A stretch of 64,000 nucleotides of DNA from Ectocarpus siliculosus (lineage: Eukaryota; Sar; Phaeophyceae; Ectocarpales; Ectocarpaceae), in contig FN649751.1 of NCBI GenBank assembly GCA_000310025.1, positions 4,293,704 through 4,357,703 on the forward strand, in the 5' to 3' direction. The notes beneath the pieces are model-generated. The model worked only from the letters and a program-made list of their open reading frames with translations, was not told the origin of the DNA and ran no database searches. The position numbers were made by a program, and so were the translations under genes. Shown in pieces: positions 11,400 through 21,527 of this stretch; the first letter of the stretch is position 1, and every line of letters begins with the position of its first letter.

Positions 11400-12975
11400 C
11401 ACAACTCCTTCCAGCTCAATCCTTGCTCAGTGCTTCGAGTTACGAAGGCATCTGCCTCTTGGTCGGACAACTCGTCAGTGACGAGGCATCCTTTATCTGC
11501 AAGCTCTCGAGTTTCCTCAAAAGATGGTGGATGGCTGGATGGAGGGATTTGATACTCCGTCAAACAAAACGTCCGGTAGCTTCGCAGGGCGTTCGAATAG
11601 AATGTAGCGGATGGTGGCTTCACATACCGGCTCTTTCTGCTGTTCCCGCGTCCAATCGGCACGCGTGTAGCGTTCGACGGACTCACGGAATTCTATCTCT
11701 GCAGGATTGAGGACCATGGCATCCACCGCGGCGTTCTCTTAGCAGCTGAAGCAGCTGGTTGAGACAACAAACCCAACAGAGGACCCGTAGGGGCGTCGGA
11801 AACCGTCTCCGGCGGCGCTATTGGCACCGTTGGGTCAGGTTCGACGACAGGCTCAGGCGTGGTAGCGGTTGGCAGCACTCGTGTTTGACGACGAAGCCTT
11901 CGCATCTGCAGCTGCACGCGGAGCATGTGGGGGGATCGACAATTCGGGAGCATAGTTTACATCGGGCTGAGGCTGACCGGCGGCAGCCCCGAATTTTCTG
12001 CGACGTGTACGAGTAGAGATCACTTCGGACGGATCAAGACGATGCGGTTGCACCCGAGAGGTCGAAGGCGGCGGCAATGAGTCGGCGGCATCCAGATAAT
12101 ATTCAGATTGGGAGCCGGCGTCGACTGTTGCTGGCACAGGAGACACGACAGGGGGCAACCGAGAGCATACGTTGGCGGTCTGTGTGTAATGGACAGGGAA
12201 CACAGCTGCAGCTTTATCGGTGTGGGGTTGCGCAGACGGTGTGGAAACCGTGGCGGCGGCCCTATACAATGGTCTCAGCGGAGACGTAACAGGAGAAGCT
12301 GGAGACCGGCGATCCTGGCGCCACAGAACCCTGCATTGTTTGGGTTGCGGAGAGATAACCTCAGGCACAGCAAATACGGAGTGGTCGGTACTAGCCATTG
12401 GACGAGCGTCCCCAAGGTGTCGCAAAGGTCCTCGGGCATTGACGTCAGGAAACACGCGAGCGACGAATTTTCCTTCAAGAGCATCAAGGTCATCAATCCT
12501 CATTCGAGGCCCGTGTTTGCGAAAATCCGCCAACACCATCGGAAGTAAGGAGTAGCCCACCCAAAGCGGTGTTCTCGCTCGGGCGCGCCAGCCCACCCAA
12601 ACCAACTCCAGGCCTGGTTTGTCCGGAATTGTGCGTGACCTGTCGCTCGGATCAGATACACACCAACGTCCTCGGGGGGACGTCAAACTACTGTGACCGT
12701 TGATGTCGGCGTCAGAAGTCCCATTCGGTAGGCAAGGCAGCAGGTCAGCGCTACCGTTGGAGGCACCTAGTCGGTATTCCAACGTGTAGCTGTGGCCCTC
12801 AAGGAACCCAATCCAGCGTTGGACGGGGGGGTTGTGCTCGCTGATTACGAACTTTCCATCCCCTTACTGTCGGAATAGATGCGGAAGTGTGTGCCGCGAA
12901 GGCACTCGCGGAGACGCTTGATTGCCCAAACAACGGTCGGTCGTGTTCCCTCCTCTAGGAAAAATCATCGATAGT
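11400..12975 (-). mobile_element. Ty3/gypsy 3' portion, inverted fragment
   Basis: On the minus strand, about 12,950-12,860 encodes VVWAIKRLRECLRGTHFRIY followed by SDSKG, the second half of a Ty3 RNase H. Then come VQRWIGFLEGHSYTLEYRL and ADLLPCLP, the usual end of RNase H. A long proline/alanine-rich linker (12,780-11,850) follows, with HGPRMRIDDLDALEGKFVARV-like wording typical of this clade. Next, at 11,726-11,400, is the region just before integrase (DWTREQQKEPVCEATIRYIL and LADKGCLV). No HHCC zinc finger or DDE integrase core is visible, so the copy is truncated. It begins almost exactly where the plus-strand element stops. Confidence 0.8.
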
Positions 12976-13109
12976 CAATCATAATTTGAGACCCATGTGG
13001 TTCATGTGTTAGTATAATGCCGGGGGGTATACTGTGAATCACGTGCAATAGTATCGGGTGGGTGCAGAGTACACACAACCAATGGTTAAGACGCGTCCCG
13101 AAAGGGTTC

Positions 13110-13640
13110 GGGTTTAGATAATTAGGGCTCCCCATGGTGGGGAGCACCCCTGAACATTCATTCCACACTGCCTTGTAGCCATGACGGGCATTCTGTGGTG
13201 ACCCCGTGTTGGGCATACCACTTTCCCCCCATGGTGAACATTCGATGGGCCTTGCCCATCGTGAGACTCTGTGTGATTTTGTGTGATGACCATGATGGGC
13301 ACTTGGGGCATGCCCATGGGCATCCCAAGGGCATCACATCATTCCATTCATCACCAACGCATGACGGGCATCCGTGGTGGGCGACTCCGTTGCCTACGTT
13401 GAGAATTTGATCGAAAGTGCTGGGCACGCCAGTAGACATGCGGGCGTGCCCGTAGGTTGCTCATCGTGGGCAAATTGCAGCGAAATATAGGGTCACGATG
13501 GGCAAGCAATGAACTGCCCAAGGTTATTCCCCAAGGGCAGCGCGAGGAATACGAAATGCCCACGGGGACTCCGCCTTTTCCATGTTGACAGCCCATACGT
13601 TGCCCATATACAGCCAACGGGAAGCCCATGGAAAAATCAA
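13110..13640. repeat. GCCCATGGGC-type palindromic repeat block
   Basis: About 530 bp carry more than 25 copies of ATGGGC or GCCCAT in both orientations, including CCCCATGG, GGGCATGCCCATGGGCATCC near 13,306, and GATGGGCCTTGCCCATC near 13,243. There is no fixed period; the words are interspersed and often form hairpins. The open frames here only translate the repeat. Confidence 0.85.
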
Positions 13641-14264
13641 CAAAAACTGTGGAATATGTGGGAGACCCCGCACTGCAGGCCCAAACATACGCGTTGCATC
13701 ATGTCTCCATCGCCATACTTTCATCTATTGAGGAAGTAGATGTCGACCCCTCAACTGTAGCAGTCATAGGTAGCAACTCTCGTGCGCTTTTCGCGTGTTT
13801 TCTACTCTTGCAACGCCGTACTCTTCCTTCTTGCGGCCATCACGCCTTCTTGGGAACGTTCGAAGAAAATTTTGAACCGAACGGTAAGAATCCCCTCCAA
13901 TCCGCGATGCTCTCTATCGCCCTCTTTCCCATCGTCTGCCCCCCTCGTGTTTAAACTAAACAGGAAATTCATTTGTCGTTATTTTCCAGCGTTGTTCTCG
14001 ACGCAACGCCGTCGTAATGTGTGACAGGAAGGAGACAATCTCCAGCGGGACCATCGTCGGGTAGTGCCTTGTCGTCGAAAGTTCGTGGGAAGGGGGGCAC
14101 GGAGAAGGAAAGGGGGCAGTGGGCTTGGCCCTTCAGTGGCAAGAGAGTCCGCACCACCACCGACTTTCAGGCATGGCAGAAACGGTAACCTTAACAGTAT
14201 TGAGAAGGTAAAGAGGAGGGCGGCCAGGGTTTCAAGTAGAAAAAGGGTGCGACTTTGCATGCAG

Positions 14265-14460
14265 GCAAGATTTGCAGTTCATACACTCGGCATGGAAACA
14301 CCCATGGGAGGAAGCACGACCAACTCAAAACCATGTGCGGTTTGTAGCAGGGTCGAGCTACAAAAGTTTAGCCGACTTGTGGATCGCCTCTGCGGAATCG
14401 ATGGTACCCACGCCTGAGCAACGCGCACTGTTCTACATGTACTCCGACAGGCGGAACTAA
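14265..14460 (+). CDS. Possible terminal exon of an unknown gene
   Basis: A good acceptor (TTGCATGCAG) at 14,264 is followed by a 65-codon frame that ends in TAA at 14,460. The product has ordinary, non-repetitive composition (for example FIHSAWKHPWEEARP, FVAGSSYKSLADLW, ESMVPTPEQRALFYMYS). I do not recognise the family and could not find matching upstream exons. It could be the last exon of a host gene or a fragment of one. Confidence 0.3.
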
Positions 14461-15434
14461 AAGTGAAGTTTTTTCTGCGGGTAGGTGTTTAATCCAATAC
14501 TCCAATAATTTTAGCAAGTCTCACTGCAACTGAGCCAACAGGAAAGGGCCGAACGCTGGTTTCAGTGCAAACTCAATCCGCAGGGAAAACGTCTAAATAG
14601 GCATGACACGTGTCTTCAGACATTGACAGCGGAACGAATAGACTGATCAGCCGGACAGGGGGCGGACGCGGGTAACATCATTGTGTACCGCCCTGATCTT
14701 TTCGCTGTTGCGCGGCTCACGTTTGCCAAGAGTTATTGCATGCTAGATTTGGTTGTGTTTTGGGATACCGTTGCGTTGGGTAGGGAGATATCTCGTTCTC
14801 GTACCTGCTTGTCGCACAAAAAGGGTGGAACACGTGGACGAAAAGAGCCATGGTTCGTGGAATTCAGAATCTTAAACCTTTCACGATCGATAAGACGAGC
14901 CTCAAGAAGGTTTTCAAGCAAGGGCAGGCAATGAAGAAGCTTAATTCTCTGCCTGGGATATCCCACCTGCCATCCCTTGTTGCTGTAGCCCAAGACTGCC
15001 CGTGAGTGATGTCGTAACCTGCTACCACTGGGACATCGAGCTCGAACATTACCGCCTCCGCGCGTCTGTTTAGGTCCACCACACCTTCGTCGTTGAAGCA
15101 TCCTGAAGATCAACAAATCACCGAATCGACTTGGTCATACAATCCATTCCCCACTGTCCACTCGCATTTTACTTTACGTGATTCGCATTTCAATTCAAAT
15201 CTGGAAATATAAGGAACCCAAGGTTTGCCACTAAGGGGAATGATTTTAAAGGAACCACATACCTAAAGCAGTTGAGGGTAGTTGAATCCTTTGGGACGTC
15301 ACGAAAAAGGACATGTGCTTACCATGCGCGCATATCTCATTGAGCTTTCGCTCGTTTGGTTGGTCATCCTGAACCCTTCGTGCGTCGTTAGTCTTCCGCA
15401 GACCATCCACCTGGAGGACGTGGCGAAGATTTGT

Positions 15435-17620
15435 TCATGAATTCTTGCCGTCGGTCAGTGACACAGTCGACGTAGTTGTTGTCTTTTGTGCATGGCACAA
15501 ATGAGTCACGTGCTGTGTTGGCATGCGCGTGACAACACCTACCAAAGTTGGTAGGGTTAGCAAAGTTATATGAGCCTCTTCGGCAAGGGGTGAAGTCATG
15601 CAATGTAACGTAGCTGTTGCAAAGCGGGGTCTCACGTATCTGAGGCACTGCGCCAGCATGTTCGACGTAGGCTTGCCGCAGCCTTTGACACCAATGGCGT
15701 AGGAGGAGTCCAGAGCTTGCTCCGTAATGCTGTGAGTCGTCATGAAGATAACCTCGATGGGAACCCTTCGTCTTATGTTAACGTTCCCCGTGCGATAGTG
15801 AACTATCGCTTCCTCCAACATTCTCTCGTAGTTCGCCCATCTGTTCGAGTAGGCATGTTTGAGTGCAAACCGGGAGTCGGGTGCACAAACCATGAGGATA
15901 CGAAACAGAAAAACCCTTGTTGTTCATGCCGGATATGCACACATTCTAAAGAGTCGGCTCTTCGGCTGAAACCGTTGGAACGCAATCGTTTCGAATGCCA
16001 AAACGTTTTTCTCGGTATTTGATCTCTTGCCACCAGCGGGACACCGGATGTAGGGATTAAAATCTTGGAGAGCTCGATGAGCCAAGGGTGAGCAAGTTGA
16101 ATCCCCATAGACCGCTGCGATATACGTAGATCGGTGTTTTTGAGCAAAGTAAGAGTGGTCAAGCCCTCCCGGTAGTTACCGACGCATCATGTACGCCTAC
16201 GATGGCGTTCCTTTTCAGGTTCAGGTACGCTCTCATTCTTTCGACCTTCGGCGAAGGAACATGCACCCAGCTTGTATCTGCAAGTCCACACTGACCTCCT
16301 CAACTCACGTTTCTATTTTTGGCTTGCTGAGAGATCTGTGGGGAATCAGCTGCAAAATATGGAGGCCACTCCCGAAGTACACGATGTCGGCGTCCACGGC
16401 TTCGGCGTAAGTGCCATCGGAGACCTATGGCAAGCACAGCACGTATTGGTCAAACACGTACGGGCGTGTACACATGAATCGCACTTCTTCACGCGAATAG
16501 GCACTTGCTTGCAGTGGGTAACCGATCGCTTTCGAACAAAAGGCACTACGGACCTCCCGAGTGTGATACTTTATGGCGTTCCCACTCACGTGTGGCACAA
16601 AGATTATCACGTGCGTGTACCACTATTGACCCAAATTCTCAAAGATTTTAACAATTTCTGATTTTGACTACCGCGAACACCACTACTATTTCCTAAAGTT
16701 CCGCCGTGATTGGTAATATTAACGAATTGACCGCAGGTCAGCCGAACATCTAGATCGGGTGTTCGGTTTAAATAATCACCTTGATGTACTGGAGGCTCAT
16801 AACGATACCGTCGGTGCGTGATGAGTTTCGGTCCACGTTGACGGCTGTCGAAGCTGCTTTGCAACGCAAGAGAAACTGCTGTAGTTCTTTGCCATCTTCC
16901 CCACCCCATTCATGGTTGGCCGCCGGGAGACATTGTGAACTGCCGCCTTCGCTAGTTCGTTCCAAGAGCATCCAACGTAGAAAGGTGGCTTGCATCTGAG
17001 AAATTCAAGGGTGGACGTCACGGGGTACGGCGTTGCCCTTAGATCCTCACGTGAAATTATTAATCAAGTTTGCGAAATGCAATGCCAGCGCCATGGGCAA
17101 AATCACGCTGAAACAAACCCTTGTACAGCGGAGGCAACCTGCCAATTCGGTTCGAAACCAATAGGTCGCTGCATGCGAGGTGGATAGAAAGTGCGACATT
17201 TTTTACCTGGATAACTGAGCCGGTCGGGAAAGCCTTTTGATTATCACCTGCATTGTGCTATCTCCGATGACAGCGATTTTAAACTCGGGTGCGACCTCGC
17301 TGGCTCCTTCCACCAACAAGCCATCGTTGGCGGCTCGTTCGTCAAGGCTGGAGAAGAGGCCATCTATCTGGTTGTGTAGAACCATTTGCCTTATATCGGC
17401 GGAACACAGATACAGGCAGCAAACCAAAATGTGAACGTCGAGTCCTGTATTCCACGTACCTGTTCCAACGAAAGACTGACCTAATTAAGAAGATGGACAA
17501 ATACTCCAAATAGATCCCAGCCAGTGACAATGGGAGAAGAAGACAGTACAACCGGGACCGTCTGCGTCGAAACGATTTTTTCGGCGACAAGGATATTGCC
17601 ACTGTGACTAGCAGCTGTCA
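15435..17620 (-). CDS. GDS-motif (SGNH/PC-esterase-like) membrane protein
   Basis: Exons read by splice sites and phase are about 17,620-17,460, 17,389-17,248, 16,995-16,780, 16,424-16,309 and 15,915-15,636, with a final piece ending at the stop at 15,435. The first piece encodes basic residues (FRRRRSR) and a hydrophobic run (LYCLLLPLSLAGIYLEYL), a possible type II signal anchor; its true ATG was not found. The second exon ends in FKIAVIGDSTMQ, a beta strand plus GDS nucleophile motif as in SGNH hydrolases, PC-esterases and NXPE-like proteins. Later exons carry an ADIVYFGSGLHILQLIP strand and a VPIEVIFMTTHS strand. The end reads SLTDGKNS, in place of the usual C-terminal D-x-x-H. Family members are acyl/acetyl transferases or esterases of polysaccharides. 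The gene structure is good, the function is an inference, and the final exon is uncertain. Confidence 0.6.
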
Positions 17621-17649
17621 GGCTCACCAAGTATTACCCCAGACTGGTA

Positions 17650-18240
17650 GATCGTTTGGTTGGAGGTCCTTCGCATGCGTTCTCTGTCGCTTAAAAATCT
17701 CCTCAATAGAATAAGGATCGCCACTCTTTCCCGTAGCCGGCACGACAGTAAGCAGCAGCAGGATGGCCGCTAGATCTGCCACGCGACCTACCGGCAAGCG
17801 TATAGAATGATCTTTATATTGTACAGGGTTTTATCCCTGCGGTGTTAACGAATGGTAGGCTCGATATACGCACGAAGAGTGTCACTATTTGGGGGCAGAG
17901 CCGCATTACCTTCTCCACGCCTGTGACCTCCACTCCAACCACCGCCCGCTTTCATCAAACCCGTTCGCGAACCGATTTTCCCACCGGAACCCACTCCATC
18001 GCCCCAATCGTCTGCGCTGGCGAGTTGTACCAACCAACATTTCAGATTTGCTTGAACGGATGTGGTCGTTGGACAAACCTGAACCACACTCGTAGATGCA
18101 CGACGACCTGTGTTGGATTCGCCGATCAACTCCCCCGTGAAAAGAGCAAAGAGTCCTGAGTCGTCGCGCGTGCTTTCACGCGTCTTGACAAAAATAACAT
18201 GTCAACACGTGCCCGGTTGGTGCAATCTCCCACACTACTG
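17650..18240. other. No supported gene
   Basis: Frames on both strands at 17,842-18,159 are open for about 100 codons but show no domain and no splice sites that link them to a neighbour. Confidence 0.4.
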
Positions 18241-18254
18241 ACAGTTTTGTTAAA

Positions 18255-18312
18255 CCGCCCATGGGACACCCATGGGCTACCCATGGGCGGCCCATGAAGT
18301 GCCCACCGCGGG
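18255..18312. repeat. GCCCATGGGC palindrome cluster
   Basis: Four near-identical copies of GCCCATGGG(C/A) occur within 50 bp, two of them perfect palindromes. Same word as the block at 13.1-13.6 kb. Confidence 0.85.
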
Positions 18313-18319
18313 CACGTCA

Positions 18320-20270
18320 ACCTAGAACTTCGCCACCGGCAGCCTAGAACTTTTATAGCCACCTTCACATCAACCTGAACTTCGCCACCAGTGCCAACCT
18401 AGCACGTAACTGACGCCCGCACCAACGGGGTGAAATCAACTCCCCTTCCCCTCCTGTCAAAACCAACTGCCCTCCTACTGCTCATTTCTGCCTGACCACA
18501 GTATGAACGTAGAGGCACACGAGCGCGAACTGATTCCAAGGCGCATGGGAAGACGAAACAGATACGTTTGAAGATCTCGCGTAGAGTAAACCTACGACAC
18601 CATTGAACATATTCAATCAGCGACACAGCGCTGCAATCGGCTCACCTGTCAGAGACGCATCGGAAGGGAACCGAGGAAGTACCATCATTCTGCGAACAGC
18701 TGCTTGCCCTCCTGCCCGAGTAGGTCGGAAAAACAATAATATTGTACCATGGTTGAGCCCCAGCAGGGGAGCATACTTGCATAGTCCATATCGGAGGCAT
18801 GCAGATCTACCCAGGCTACCGGAACGTGCCTTGAGTGTGCTAAGGTTTTTTGTTCCCACTGAACGTCGAGTTGGCACTCGTCGTTCGTAAAGCAGAGCAA
18901 GAACGACTTGATTCAATGATCGTTCCCACACGTCCACATCTCTGCATGGGTGCATGTGGGTGGGTGACACCGCCGCTAGCAATCGTGATTTACGGGAAAG
19001 AAACGCCGAAGTCGCGCTCCCGCAGGGAAATAATCTTGTCGGTTTAGACTATTTTCAAGGTTCTCAGCCGCACCGTGATACGTACGCACGGACTCTTACG
19101 CGAACTACGAACTGCATCCTGATCACACCCTTTCATCTCTGCTGGCGGAACAATCGGAGCTCAACATCCGTGCCGTGCACAGGCAACGAAAGTAAGCACA
19201 TCGAGTATGCACTACTGTAGCATCCACCGCGAGCGACGAGATCAGCGGAACGTATGTGTGGGTTGATTGAAACGTGAACCACGCACGAAATACGGCCATG
19301 CAATATATTCATCCCACCTACATATGCGTAAGGGGTCGTCTGCAAGTGCAGGTACCCCTCCCCGGGACCCCAGGCAGAACAAGTCGGAACAAAATAATGC
19401 CTGCGGCAGCAGTGAACACCTCGATTTTTGTGTTGCGTTCCTACTGCTGTAGACTGCACTGGTACGGGCAGCAGCACCAGCAGCACCAGCACCAGCACCA
19501 GCACCAGCACCAGCTACATAAGCACTACCACGTGGACGGGAATCGCCATCCAATAGCGATTGAAAGAAAATTAAATATACGTAGTCTAGACTAGGCAACC
19601 CACCTGGCTCTGAGAAGAACGACGTGCGTGCGATGCAGGGGGCGACAGTCGGGTGGGGCTGCCCAGTCGCCTGCAAGTGAAGCGGATGCTTTGTAGATGT
19701 TTTGTGTGTGGCTGCACCAAAATCTTCGAAATCCTGTACTTGTCACAGCACAGGAAGACAACACTACAAGGTGGTAATGTAGCACGCAATGAAACCGCGC
19801 AGCCTCTTCGGCCGGCCTTCGGAGTGGAGAGAGCTCACCGGTGTGGTTCGGATATGGTGGTGAACAGATTGTGCTCTCAGGAGCCGTGGGAAGAATCATT
19901 GGCGTCATCAACTCAATTCCGCCGCTGTTGTGAAATGAAACGGTCGTATGCACACACACGCGAACAGCCTGGACTATCGAAGAAGTAGACATCTTAGAGA
20001 CAAGGCAACGCGTCACGTCGAAGTCATTGGCCAGAATACGCAACGAAAACAGAGTGATTCGCGTTATGGCGGTAAGCAAGGTAACCGTTGAAAAGCCCCC
20101 CACCCTTGTGGTTACGCCCAAAGGTATGACGTCTGCAAAGGATGAATGTTCGGTGATCGTGGAGACGACACATTTTCATGTCATGTGAATAAATACACAG
20201 CTGCATGTAGCTTATTCACACACACACCACAGCCCCACAGTATGTCCATGAGATATGTCATGAAATACTC
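18320..20270. other. No supported gene; one exon-like frame
   Basis: The minus-strand frame at 18,905-18,685 has ordinary composition (CFTNDECQLDVQWEQKTLAH, then HVPVAWVDLHASDMDYASML) and may be a lone exon, but no partner exons or family were recognised. The 176-codon minus frame at 19,591-20,121 is Ser/Thr/Arg-rich and lacks any domain. The remainder holds nothing I can support. Confidence 0.3.
19464..19515. repeat. CACCAG/CAGCAC microsatellite
   Basis: A hexanucleotide (CACCAG)n with CAGCAC variants, about eight units. It accounts for the Val/Leu run in the minus-strand frame and the Gln/His run in the plus-strand frame. Confidence 0.9.
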
Positions 20271-20279
20271 CACACGACG

Positions 20280-20640
20280 GTTTCCACCCAAAAATTCACG
20301 GAAATTCACGGAAATCCACAATAACTTCCACAGGTGGGTACAGTGGGATTTCATTTGATACTTTGTGCATTCTGCGGAAGTTCTCGTGGGATCTCAACAT
20401 ATATATATGGTACCTGTTGATTGCAAGTCGAGCATGCTACAACAAGTTGCGATCGTTATCGTCATTTGTCATGGAACTCCATGGAATATTCCATGGAATA
20501 TCCATGAGTTGTCATTGTGTCAATGAGCACCACGGTGTGTCGTGAAGCCCCACACTGTAGCCACATGAATGAACGGGCCGAGGTCCGTCAATGGAGTCCA
20601 TGGGTTCCATGGCCGCCATGGCAATTTTCCATAGAAATAA
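20280..20640. repeat. TTCCATGGAA palindromic repeat block
   Basis: Words such as TCCATGGAATATTCCATGGA (near 20,480), GTCCATGGGTTCCATGGCC (near 20,596) and AAATTCACGGAAATTCACGG (near 20,291) form short inverted repeats. They are embedded in AT-richer DNA that continues to about 21,150 with no gene. Confidence 0.7.
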
Positions 20641-21527
20641 CAAAAAAGGAGGTTGAACGATTTCAACGCAACTTGTCGACAAAACCAAACTACCTGATGT
20701 TTCATGAGAGTGGTGATAGATCTGAGGGAGTTGCTTGAGACTCGCAAGGCATGCGCGGTTAGTCAGATGAGAAGAGCCCACCTCACAAGACTCGACTTTG
20801 GCGAAATTTCGACTCATGGAGATTCAGATTCCGACTTCTCGTGAAATACTCTTAAATGAAAGATGCTCATGGCATTCTTGTCGGGATATTTGAATGGATT
20901 CTCATTAGAATGTCACGGACCATATTTTCGCGTTCCAAAATATTCCAACGAAAACATTAACATAAACATTCCTCTATCGAAAACAGTGATATTTCCATTC
21001 GCACCGCAATCTTATATCGTATTCCCTCTCTGTGCCCCCAGCGGATAGATAGCTCGTCAGAAACTCTGATGAGAGTGGAACCTTCCTTGTCAAAAATCCG
21101 TTGATGAGACATTTAATGAGATCCTCGTCAGATATTATTATTGACTAGACGTCGATGCCAAGATAAAGATGCATACTTGTATGTCGTAGTCTTGTTGTCC
21201 AACTCCTGTGAGCTGTTCTCATCAGAATGTCGGGAGTCGTGTCTTGAACTCCAATAAGACTATTCCCACAAATCATTACTACTGAGACTTCAAAACGAGT
21301 CGTTGCCCGATACCAGTAGAATGCAACAATGCATTTTACGTTATTCGAATATGAGCAACAAGTTACCACGCTCCGCTAGGCTGGCATGAAGATTTTGTTG
21401 GCCGACCGACTGGTACTGTAGGTGGTTGAAAATAGTCTAGGCGGTAGGTCATGTCTTTTCGGCACCATTGTTCTGAATGCGCCTCTTAAAATCGAACTAA
21501 GTTGAGCTTGCTCTTCTGCTAGTATCT

